Source: Antennarius striatus (lineage: Eukaryota > Chordata > Actinopteri > Lophiiformes > Antennariidae). Taken from it: a stretch of 64,000 nucleotides of DNA. The notes under the pieces are model-generated. The model worked only from the letters and a program-made list of their open reading frames with translations. It was not told the DNA's origin and ran no database searches. This document shows positions 40,067 to 52,000 of the stretch, piece after piece (the first letter of the stretch is position 1; every line of letters begins with the position of its first letter). The stretch is from contig NC_090792.1 in the NCBI RefSeq assembly GCF_040054535.1, positions 6,060,001-6,124,000 of the forward strand, read 5' to 3'. The translations under genes were made by a program, and so were the position numbers.

Positions 40067-43000
40067 ATGGCAGCCTCCTTAGCGGAGAGTGGGGAAGATG
40101 CCTTCAGAAAAATATTCAAGTTTTACAAAAGAAGAAACCCCCCGCCAGATTTTAGCAATGTCCTCGACTTCTCTAATGGTCTACCGAGTGGAAAGGTGAG
40201 AGAAATACAAAGAATAATAATACAAGGAACACGTGGGGAGAATGAATGGTAACGAAATCGGAAATCACATACAAACAACCACAAACACAAGACACCTAGA
40301 TGATTTTGCCAGTGATGGAAAAATACACAATTTATCAAATGATCATGATCTGTGAGTTTGTTATGCGTACAGCGTCCGACATGTCAGCAGCTTTTATTAT
40401 TAAAATGATGTAGTTAATGATCAATGCAGTTAGCATCCAGCAGCAATGACTTGACATCTGACACGGCTCTGGATATGATGCTCAGTGTTTTCTTACTCGA
40501 ACCCCTCCAGCCAAGCTGAGAGCAGAGAAGGAAGCAATGCAGCGAGACGATGACATAGCCGAGCTGACAGAGTCACCGAACCTAAGGCCACTGTGTGTGT
40601 CTCCATTCATGGACGCACTTCAAGCATTAAAAACAATTTTATTTGTTGAACAAAGTACGTCAGACGGGTGCATCAGTTAACAACCTTCATGCAGCATGTT
40701 TTTGTGAATTATTTTTCTTTTGATATAGACTGTATAAATGGATAAATACAGAGGGTTGTGTCAGAAAGGGCATCCGATGTAGAACTTTTGCCAAATCAAA
40801 CATGAATGAAATGAAATCTATGACTTGTATATCGGATTGGTCGAAGCCCAGGTTAACAATGACCGCCATCAGTGCTGTTCACCTACAGGGCATCGGTGGA
40901 AATTGGAATACTGATCGTCAAAAAAGGAGAGGAGGAAAGAGTGTTCGTAGGAAGAGAGAGAAAAGGATTGCCAAGGGTATAGGACTGAGAGTAGGGACGT
41001 TGAATGTTGGAACTATGACAGGAAAAGGTAGGGAGTTGGTTGACATGATGCAGAGGATGGGGGTAGACATACTTGTGTTTCCAGGCGACCAGGTGGAAAG
41101 GTAGTACGGTTAGAAGTTTAGGAGCAGAGTTCAAGTTGTTCTATCATGGTGTAGATAGGAAAAGAAATAGAGTAAGAGTTATCTTGAAGGAGGAGTTTGT
41201 TAGGAATGTCCTGGAGTTAAAAAGAGCAGGGCTTTGAACCAGAATGTTTTGCCAATCAGTTCGTTCTGAACAGAAATGGAATTACAAATTTTTTCAGTTT
41301 TGCGTTCCACCCATAAACTGACGTTCCTGAATTGGTTAGAACAAAAAATAAAGTTCCTGAACCGGTTAATAAAGTTCCTTGTAAATATACATATATAGGT
41401 GCCGTATTTTGTGCACCATAAGACGCGCTTAAAAGCCTTAAAATTTCTCAAAAATCAATGCTCCGCCTTTTAACATTAAGTGTCTTATGTGTACACTGAG
41501 TTCCAAAATCTGTAAAAATGTGTGATTTTAGTCAGCAATCCGCCAGCTCGGCCATTGTCCGCCGACATAGGACGTATTACGTCACTACGTACGCCGGCAG
41601 CAATGGACCAATTAGAGAACATGACGCGAGGCTATGTCCGGCACACCTCCGGTAGGTACCGGTATAGGGTATATCCCGATACTGTACCACAGGTATGCTG
41701 TTAACCACGTTTGTTTGGCTAAAGACCCCCGAAAATGACGTCAGCGAAGAGACAAGCTCATGACACAACATGTAAACTCCAGGCTATCAGTTCCGGTTGT
41801 TCCGGTTCACGTAAAGAGACTGGGGGGCTTTTTCCATGCTTCGCTATCTCTCTTGATCTGTGACTCCTTGCACGCCCACACCACCGCTTCTGTCAAAAAC
41901 CACGTCAAGCGGCTGAATTCGGAGCTTGTCTTCATCCTGGAGGATTAACGAAAGAGCTCCAACCGCTGGACATCGGTGTAAACAGAGCCTTTAAAGTTAA
42001 GCTGCGTGCGTCGTGGAGCGATGGATGAGAGACGTGAACGCACGTTCACCAGGACTGGAGGCAGGGCCGAGCGAGTTACACCCCCACAATATGTGGTGGA
42101 TTGTGGATCCTGGACTAACGTGTCTGCTTCGACTTTTGTCCCATGTTTCGCCAAAGCAGGCATCATTACCGGACAGACAACCGGAAAAGCGATAGTGAAA
42201 TTGCCGAGCTATACAGACCAAAGATGAGGACTTCGAAGGATTTAGCACAGATTTATCAAAAAAGAAAGAAATAATAACATATTTTTAAAAAAATGTCGGT
42301 GTATTTTTTTAAATTTAAATACGTAGTACAACACAGTTCAATCACAGTCAGCTTTTTGTTTCCATTAGCTAGCACGTACTGAACAATAATGTGCGCCGTG
42401 TGTCCGGTGAAAGTACAGAAATAAACTCCGTTATTTAGACTGCGCCTCTTTATACAATGAGCCAAATGGTGCGCAAAATACGGTAACTTAAGGACTTTTA
42501 AATTGGCAACTAAAGCAATTAGTTTATATAATGTAGACTATAATTATAGATATATCCCTACCCTACAGTAAAAACTACCACTGCACTACACCACTGCTTT
42601 ATAACAGTTATATCACTGTAGTTAAGGCTTATGCCTCCTACTTAGACACTACGTGAAATAAGACAAGAATAATTTCCACCATGTCATTTATTGCTGAACA
42701 ACAGATCTTCATTGTACTTCTCCCAAAGCTCAGTATTGCTACAAAACACTGGCAGTACGGGAACACACTGCACTGAAAATGACTGCAGCCAGTGAGTTAA
42801 TGTCTAAATCATACATTTTTAAGATTGCCATACTGCAGTGTTTACCTGTTATGAATAAATTGTGACTGGGAGACTGCCCTTTTCCTAACTGCTGCTGATA
42901 GCCGCTACTTCTCTCCGCTCTCATCCCACGTCCAATAAAGGACAGGAAGTGAAACATGAGGTCAAATATTTTTTTCAAGAACGAAAAAAAAACCTGGTAT

Positions 43001-46000
43001 TAACCGGTTTACAATAATTTTCTGTTCCGATTCTATTCCAGAACATTAAAAAATATAAAGTTTTCGGTTTCATTTTCATTCCTGCCAAAATATCAAAAGT
43101 TTACGGTTTTCATTTTCTTTCCATGACCCGGTTCAAAGCCCTGAAAAAGAGTGTCAGATAGAGTGATGAGTCTGAAGCTAAAAATCGAAGATGTTCGAAG
43201 ATGTTCAATGTTGTTAGTGTGTATGCTCCACAGGTAGGATGTGAGCTGTAGGAGAAGGAGAAATTCTGGTTGGACTTTGATGCAGTGATGCAGAGCATAC
43301 CTAGAAGTGAGAGAGTTGTCATTAGTGCAGACTTCAATGTTAGTGCAAGAAACAGAGGTGATGAGGAGGTGATGGGCAGGTTTGGCATTCAGGAGATGAA
43401 TGCAGAAGGACAGATGGTGGTTGACTTTGCAAAAAGGATGGAAATGGTTATAATACTTTCTTCCAGAAGATACAGGAACATAGGTTGACCGATGAGAGTG
43501 GAGGTAGGGGCACACAGGTAGACTACATCTTTTATATTTGGTGTAATCTGAAGGATATCAGTGATCGCAAAGTAGGGGTAGGCAAGTCCAGCCCAACAGC
43601 ATAGGATGGTTGTGTGTAGGATGACTCTAGTGGTGAGGAAGATTAAGAGGGCAAAAGCAGAGCAGAGGACAAAATGGTGGAAACCCCTTCTTGTTCGCTA
43701 TGGTGATAGACAGGCTGACAGACGAGGTTGACAGGAATCTCCATGGACTATGATGTTTATGGATTTTAAATACTTAGTGTCAACAGTGGAAAAGAGGTGA
43801 AGAAACGTGTACAAGCAGGATGGAATGGGTGTAGAAAAGTGTCAGGTGTGATACAAGAGTTTCAGCTAAAATGAAAGGAAAGGTGTACTGTGGTGAAACC
43901 AGCGATGTTCTTTGGCCTAAAGACAGTGTCACTGAGGAAATGCAGGAGACAGAGTTGCAGGTAGCAGAGATGAAGATGTGGAAGTTCTCTTCGGGAGTGA
44001 CCAGGATGAATAGGATCAGGAATGAGTACATCAGAGGGATAGCACATGTTAGAGGTTTTGGAGATTAAGTCAGAGAGCCCAGACTGAGATGCAGAGGAGA
44101 GATAGTGAATATATTGGTAGAAGGATGCTGAGTTTTAAACTGCCAGGCAGGAGGCCTGGAGGAAGACCAAAGAGGAGGTTTATGGATGTAGTGAAAGAGG
44201 ACATGAAGGTAGATGGTGTGAGAGAAGAGGATGCAGAAGATAGGGTCAAATGGAGGCAACTGATTTGCTGTGGCGACCCCTGAAGGTAAAAGCCGAAAGG
44301 AGAAGAAAATTTTTCTTTTGCTATAGATTAAAGAGATTCCAATGCTGGGCTTGATGGAGAAAACGATGTGCATAGACTGAATATTTATATCAAGGCTTTT
44401 AACAGAACTAACTTTCTCTCTCTCTCTCTCTCTCTGTGTGTGTTTGTGTGCCGATAGATGGTTCCAATGAAACTGGACTTTGCTGCAGTTAATGATGCAC
44501 AGGCTGCGACGGTTGGGCTACAGCCCGTGAGAGACTGGAGAGCCTTTGGGCTGCAGGGCTACCCAGGTACATGAGACGCCGAAAGGACTTTATATGGAGA
44601 GAAAAACCTGACGTGACCATAATACAAATAGATGACAAAAGAAATGAACACATTATTGAGTGTCATGGAGATGCTTTTCCATCAGGCCAAAGAATATAAT
44701 AATGAGCATTTTCAGTGAGTTTTCAGCACAGGCAGTTCATTTCTCCTATTTCTCTAAGTTTTTCTTTTTGGTTGTCATTTCAGTAAACCTTATTTATGTC
44801 GCTATAGATTATTTCTATTTCCCTATCACAGAGTTCTAGTGAGGCGATCTCTTTACTAATTGATCAATTGAATGAGTGATTGCTGCTGTTTAGGATTCAT
44901 CTTCATCTCCAACCCATTCGTGCTGGGCTCCCAAGCGTTTTGGGTCAGACAATGCCTGAAGACCTACCCCCAAAAGCCAAATGTCTGCAACCTGGACATG
45001 CACATGTCTCCATATGACACTCAGGACATCTGGGGCAAGAGCGCACATGACCTCAGGTATGCTAGTCATTACAATGACCGACTCCTAAGCTGTGGTTTCA
45101 TGCTTAAAGCATTTTAGTGAAGCTGGAATAATGGTTATCAGAGAGCATACCTGTGTTAAGCATGCAATTATGCCTGTGATTAGCACGAAGGAAGATCACC
45201 CTCCACAAGTGCATATTTTGCAGGATATTGTCTGGATCACCACAGTTGTACTCAAAGGAATGAAAAGTACAGTTCCTCCAACCTATATGCAAAAATCAAA
45301 CAAAACAAAACACGTGAATCACAGGGATTAATGGACAAATTGTGTTTCACATAAAAAGAGTTTCCAACAGACTCAACAGCTCACAAATAAATGAGCAGAT
45401 TTTTTTAATGGGAATTGTCATGGACAACAGATGAAGTTTTTTTAACCTGGTCTTTGCTTCAGATGGTATCAACTAAGTAAGCGGCCCTTCAGATGATCTT
45501 TGACTGAGGTTTGAATGGTCAAAATTAAGATGTGTCCCATTGTGATCCAATTTCTTTGAATGTGTACTCATAGCACTTCTGAACGGTGCAACAAGCTTTA
45601 AACAGATTTTAATACACAAATACTGTAATTTGCACATTACAAAGAAGTTATGAGGCTATATTCAAAGGGAACTCATTACTCGTGAGACTATCAGACTTTT
45701 TTACTGTGTATGAATCCTTTTCAAGTTACTAAATTTAGCTTCTTTAACTGTAGCTTCTGTAGCAGACATTAATCTGCTGCTCATTGTGCATTGTGGGTAA
45801 TTTATCATTACATTTTATCAATAAAGAAGAATGTCTCTAATAAGAAATTTTTTTTTGTTCTACTATGATATTCCTTCAACCTGTCCATGGTAAATGTTAG
45901 AACAATTTCATACAAACTGACAGTCTATTGATTTTCAACAGATTGTCTCTGTGAAAATGATAAGAATTTGATCCCTTCACAGGTTACCGTCGTCTGGAAA

Positions 46001-49000
46001 AAGACGACCCAGCACTCTCCTAGAGCGGCTGCGCTGGGTCACGCTGGGCTACCATTATAACTGGGACACCAAGGCAAGCATCATACCTGACCATGTTACA
46101 GAACAATGGAAGCTCACATTGTGTAAGAAGGAGATTCAGACATGTGATCTTCTGAGGATGTGAATCCTCTAACCTAAGATTAAATGCTCTAATGTCAAAC
46201 TATAAAGTGATCGCACCTCCCTACATTCAGACGTCTCAGCTAAGGGATTACCCGCCACCTGGAAGATAATTGATGGTTGGCTGTGAAGCTCTGGATATAT
46301 TTTGTGGACTCAGATGCTTCATCAAACTTTCCATTGCAAAAGGGTTGACTAGAAAAAAACAAACACTGAAAGTCAGACTGTTGGTATGACAAATGATCGA
46401 ATGATGGCTCAGTGGAACCAACAACCCTGGAGTGGGAGAACATTTTACAGGGAGGCCAGCTATAGAGCAGATTTAATAGATAGATATATACTTTATTAAT
46501 CCCAGAGGAAATTGCACATATCCACTGCTCAGGCATCACATAACGAATAAATACTGGATAAACACCAGGAGAAAAAGAAATACTGACATCACAGGACATA
46601 CCACAAGACATGCACTACACTAAACAGCCACCTCCCCCCCCGCTCCTGCTGAGAGTCATTGTACCTCCTGATGGCACTGGGCACGAAGGAGGACGTCAGG
46701 AGGCGGTGTGTGACAGCAGTCTGCCGCTGAAGGTGCTTCTCTGCTGGGAGAAAGTGGTGTGCAGGGGGTGGCTGGTGTTATTCATGATAGCCTTAACTTT
46801 AGACATGGTCCTTGTTGCATGTGTAGGTGCCGTAATGATGAGTCAGACCAGGCTGTGTTTAATTCAATGTATTAGAAGAAGCCGGTTAGGAACAGCAACA
46901 ACACAAGCATGGCCAAACTTGGCCACAGGGTGGGGCCGTAGCCTAACTAGTACATCCTGTAACATCTCCCTTTAGTAAAGTGTCCATGCAATTCAATACT
47001 GCAACTCAACTTCCCCATTGACCAGAACAATTATTACTCATCACCAAAATCCAAAATTCAACAAATCAATGTCATTATTGCAATAGTGCACAGTGAACAA
47101 CTCGGCAATAGCAAACAAAATATCGACCTTTTTTTTTTTTCCACAAACTTTACTGTCCTAGTGTATGAGTGCGCATAGTCCATCCATGTGTGTGTGTATG
47201 TGTGTGTGCGTACGTGTGCGCGTGTGTGTCTCAGTTCTCTTGGCCTAGAGGTAAAGTCTGTCTGGAGGCTTCAGCCTCCCGCTCCGGGAGAAGGCCCAGG
47301 CCTGTAACTCACGGCTCGGTGTGTTCCCCGTCTGCGAGGAAGAAGAAAGCAGCGACCTTGGTGCTGACGACCTCTCTAGTGCTCACCCTGCTCGCCGGCT
47401 GTTCCGTGGACACGTACATCTGAACTGATGGCTGGTGGGCGACTGCTTCTGCTGGCCGGAGATTGATCCTATTGCGCTGGTACGTTATCCCCTCCACGTC
47501 GACCAGATAGGACCGGAGGCCCAGCTGCTGCAGACACACTCCTCTCCTCCATCAGCCCGTCCTGTTTCCTGGAAGCGGCTTCATCCGTATGGGCTGGCCG
47601 ACATTCAGCTCCAGCAGATCCCTGGCAGACCTGTCATACGTCAGCTTCGCTGCTTGATGTTTCACCCTCAAGCTTGTCTGTAATCCCTGTGATGACCCAA
47701 GGCGTCATTAGCTGGTCAGCCATAGGGAGAAGGGTTCGCAGTCTACGTGACATGAGGCGCTGTGCTGGGCTGCTCTGCATGCCCTCAGTGGGCGCATTCC
47801 TCCAGTGCAAAATGGCTTTCCAAGGGTCCTCCTTGGCACGGTCTGCACTCCTGCAGAGACTCTTCACAATCTTTACAGCCGACTCCGTCTTGCCATTGGC
47901 CTTCGGATGCCTTGGGGAGGACATGACATGCTCGAAACCCCACTCCCTTGAAAATGCTCGGAACTCATCACCGGAAAACTGTCCGGCACCATCGGAAATA
48001 GCCCTGTCAGGGACCCCATGACGGGCAAACTGCGCCTTGCACCGGCGAATGGTGGTGTCCACTGACAGGTCAGGGAGACGATCGATCTCCCAGAAGTCCG
48101 AGTAGTAGTCGACGATGAGCAGGAAGTCCTGCGCCGCATAACTGTAGAGGTCCATGCTAACCAGCTGCCATGGGCGGGTGGGGAGTGAGTGTGACATCAT
48201 GGTCTCTTTCTGCTGCTCGTGTGCGTATTCATTGCACACAGAGTACTGCTGCACAGTCTTTGACCTCTGCCTGCATACCTGGCCAGTATAGAGTGTCGCG
48301 GGCCCCACGTGGTTGTAGTGGATTCGACGCAGCATTTCAGGACGCATAGCTCTGGGGATGATTATTCGCTGGCTCCTGAAGAGCACTCCATCTTGTACAC
48401 TTATCTCATCCCTGATGCCCCAGTAGTCCCTAATGGCCACAGGGGTCTCCTCTTTGTGTTCAGGCCATCCCTCCAGCATGACTGACTTGAGCGTCTGGAG
48501 ACACACATCCTCCTCTGCGTGCTTCCGGATCTGTGCCAGACGTTGACTGCTGACGTTCACCGCTCTGATCTTGTCGGGGTCAGCCTTGAGGCCCTCTGCC
48601 GATAGTATGTGGCCATGGAAGCGGACCTCCTTCGCTCTAAATTGCAGCTTTTTAAGGCCCAGCCTCAGCTTCACTTCTCTGCACCGATCCATCAGAACGA
48701 TGAGGTTTGTGTCATGGTCACGGTTGGCCTCATCCTCCGTGTCCCCACAGCCAACTATGAGGATGTCATCGGCTATGGGCTCAATCCCCTTCAGGCCCGC
48801 CAGCAGTTCATGTTACTTTCTTTGGTACAGATCCAGAGCAACCGACACGCCAAATGGGAGCTTCAGCCAACGTCTTCTACCCCATGGTGTCCAGAATGTT
48901 GTCATCAGGCTGCTCTACTCATCCAAGCGGCATTGCAGAAACGCATCACGTGCGTCCACCAGGGTGAATATGCGCGCTTTGGGTAGCTTGTACAGGATGT

Positions 49001-52000
49001 CATCCAAGGTGGGCATAATGTAATGGGACCGTTTCAGAGCTCGGTTGAGAGGCTTCGGGTCGATGCAGAGTCTCAATTTGTCTGGTGTTTTTACTATCAC
49101 TAGATTGCTGATCCAGTCCGAGGGACGAGTCACTGTAGTTAAGTGCCTTTCCTGTTCATAGCGATCAAGCTGTGCTTTAACGGCTGCCTTGAGGGCCACG
49201 GGAACATTCCTGGGAGCACACTGCACGGGCGCCACAGTGCTGTCCAGCTCAAAGTGAACGTCACTGGGCAGGGACTCAACGGGACTGGTGAACACATCGT
49301 AGTAAGTGCTGACAAGACGCTCCCTGGTCAGGTCTCCCCCCCTGCAGTGATCCACCTTGTGCAAGTCCTTGGGAATGGTGAAGCATATGAGACCAAGTCT
49401 CTCACATGTCTCTCCCGAAAGCAGGGGTCTTTGGTCAGTGTGCACAATTTCAAAGTCCAGCCTGTGCGTCTGGCCCCTAATAACACATTGCGTGCTGTAT
49501 ACACCCAATGATCTCATCCACTCACTGTTGTAGAGTTTCATTCTGGTGAGACTCTTCTGAAGGGGCGTTGTAGGAGCTAGTCTCATCTTGTCTTTGATGC
49601 TCATTACATTGCAGGTGGCTCCGGAGTCAAGCAGGCACCTCTTTATTCCTTTTTACAGTGTAAGGTTGACAAACCATTTCTTCCCTTGAGTGTTTACAGA
49701 CCCCACGCTCTCCGCTGCATACACGTTTCTCTCATCTTGGTCGCTGCCCACTTGTTCCTCAGGCAGTGGGCCGTCCACCGTGTTCAACTGTGGAGAGTTT
49801 CGCGAAATGATTAGCAGTGCCACATGAGCGGCATGATTTGCCAAATGCAGGGCATAGGTCTCGCCCCCGTTTGTGCTATGTGCCACAGTACTTGTGCTCA
49901 CCGGTGTCTCTCATGCCCTGCTGCTGTGCAGATGCGTTGGTGGGCTCGGATGGCCTGCTGGCAGATCTCCGTCCATAGCGCTGTCCTTGTGTGGCATTAA
50001 TACTGTCCCCCAGCCCGGAGCTGCCCAGCGACATGGCTTTTAAGTTGCTGTCCATGACCTCGGATGCACAGCAGATCCTGATAGCCTCATTCAATTTAAG
50101 GTCCCTTTCCCTCAGTAAGCGACGTCTCGCACCCTCATCAGTTATCCCGAGAACAAGTTTGTCCCTTATGAGTTCATCCTTCATAGCTCCATATTCACAA
50201 GAGGCAGCGTTTTCTCTCAGCCTTGGTAACAAATGAGTCAATAAGCTCTTCATTCTCTTGTTTAAGTTTTCCAAAAACATATCTCTCGAAAATCACATTC
50301 TTCACAGGTGCAAAGTCTGTCTCCAGTGCTTATCTGTATAGCACCGACATCTTTCTGCTGGTCCGCCGTGAGCCCCAGGTTATGTGTGTAGACATGACGG
50401 CACTTGTTGCCCATCAGCCTCCTTAGTGCTGCAGCCTGCACCGGCTTGTTTTTCTCACTGAGCCCGTTCGCCAGTAGATAATCTTCAAATTCTGCCCGAA
50501 AGCTCACGCAGTTGCTGTGAACGTCCCCCGTCATCTTCATGGGCTCCGGTGCTGGTATGTTGGATGGCATCCTTTCAGCGCAACGCTAATGCTAACAGGC
50601 TAACTAAATTTATAATCCTCACCAAAACAAATAAACGTACGCCGTTTTAGCGTCGGACGGTGCCAAGTTAACTTCTTTGGGTTCAGCATAGGCTTCTGAC
50701 ACCATGTTGCATGTGTAGGTGCTGTAATGATGAGTCAGACCAGGCTGTGTTTAATTCAATGTATTAGAAGAAGCCGGTTAGGAACAGCAATAACACAAGC
50801 ATGGCCAAACTTCAATGTGTATCCCAGAGTCCAGCAAGTACTTCCGTTGGCCACAGGGTGGGGCCGTAGCCTAACTAGTCCATCCTGTAACAGTCCTGCT
50901 CTCCAGACTTGTCTCCACAGAGTCCAGGCTCAGACCGACCACTGAGCCCGCTCTGTGGATGAGTCTATTAAGACGGTCCATATCTCTTTTCCTGGCCCCG
51001 CCACCCCAACACACAATGGCGTATGACAGCACACAGACTACGGACTGATAGAATATGGGAAGGAGCTTAGGACAGATGTTGAAGGAGGCCAGCCTCCTCA
51101 GGAAGTACATCCTGCTCTGCCCCTTCTTGTACACACAGTCTGAGTTGAGTGACCAGCCCAGTCTGCTGTGTAGCTGCAGTCCCAGGTACTTATAGTTTCC
51201 TACAACCTCCACCTCACTGCCATCGATGATCACTGGCTGTGAAGAGGGAGGTGCCCGCCGGAAATCCAGCACCATCTCCTTCGTCTTGGAGACGTTGAGC
51301 TGGAGCTGGTTCTGTTGGCACCATTCCACGAAGTCAGACACCAATACCCTGTATATCACCCTGTATATCACCAATACCCTGTATATCACCAATACCCCCT
51401 CATCACCCTCCCGGATACATGCCACAATCGCAGTGTCATCGGAGTACTTATGTATGTGGCATGTATCTGAGTTGTGCTTGAAGTCAGATGTGTAGAGGGT
51501 GAAGAGAATGGGGGAGAGCACGGTCTCCTGTGGGACAAACAGTCCCCCATACGGATGTACTGGGGTCTGTCTGTTAGGTAGTCTGTGATCCAGCTCGCGA
51601 GGTAGGGGTCCACAGCCATGGAGGTCAGTTTATCCTGCAGGAGCCGGGGCTGGATGGTGTTGAAGGCGCTCGAAAAGTCAAAGAAGAGCACCTGCTGGAG
51701 TATTTGTACTAATGCAAATAACGTATGAAAAACATGATACAGTGTGCCCTCGGGCATTCGCACATCAATGCTCTAGACTTCACCTCAACGCGGTTTATTG
51801 GTAGGCAGTCACGTGATACCGTATGCGCATTCTATTGGCTGACGGCATCCAGAAGTGCGCTCTATTCTGAGAGTCTCTGACTGACTGTATGTGAGACACA
51901 AAAGTGCTTTAAACAGTTTATAAGAGTGTGGGAAAAGGTAATACAGATAGAAGGTGGTTTAGTATTGGTATTGGGAGGGTTCAGAAACGTATGAAATTAC

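Larger units (their letters stand above)
40737..44312 (+). mobile_element. RTE-clade LINE, deleted and interrupted
   Basis: The left piece (40737-41226) carries the AATACAGAGGGTTGTGTCAG leader and [20 protein letters not shown] of the endonuclease. It resumes at 43144 with the same gene (KIED..., then [18 protein letters not shown] at 43330-43400). Most of the reverse transcriptase is deleted near 43685, leaving [20 protein letters not shown] and the tail ending about 44312. The hAT at 41227-43143 splits it. In alkbh1 intron 1. Confidence 0.9.
46813..50892 (-). mobile_element. Gypsy-type LTR retrotransposon, defective
   Basis: A 4080-bp element flanked by the exact duplication GTCCT (46808-46812 and 50893-50897). 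On the minus strand the order is 5' LTR, gag pieces (50570-49876), protease/RT (49604-48693), spacer, integrase (about 48150-47634), 3' LTR. The RT has [20 protein letters not shown] and the catalytic box reads IADDILIVG. The integrase keeps DLYSYAAQ...[12 protein letters not shown] and [11 protein letters not shown] (D, D, E). RNase H is missing: the frame jumps from [12 protein letters not shown] to the pre-integrase spacer. Frames are shifted at least twice (near 48700-48915 and 49604-49876). Just inside the 5' LTR, TGGTGTCAGAAG (50693-50704 in reverse) may be the primer site, and AAAGGGAGA (46965-46973 in reverse) is the polypurine tract. Confidence 0.94.
46476..51705 (-). mobile_element. 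L2-like LINE, 5'-truncated, split by a Gypsy element
   Basis: The minus-strand copy has its 3' end at about 46476 (GGGATTAATAAAGTATATAT in reverse, then GATA-type tail) and its 5' end near 51705. Frames give [57 protein letters not shown] (catalytic Y-S-D-D), [18 protein letters not shown] and [39 protein letters not shown]-type 12-21 bp unit is repeated about four times at 51340-51395 inside the coding part. The Gypsy element occupies 46813-50892. In alkbh1 intron 4. Confidence 0.9.

Noticed and set aside
47874-49511. Plus-strand open frames opposite the Gypsy element
   Set aside because: Antisense shadows of pol; the minus strand carries the RT and integrase motifs.
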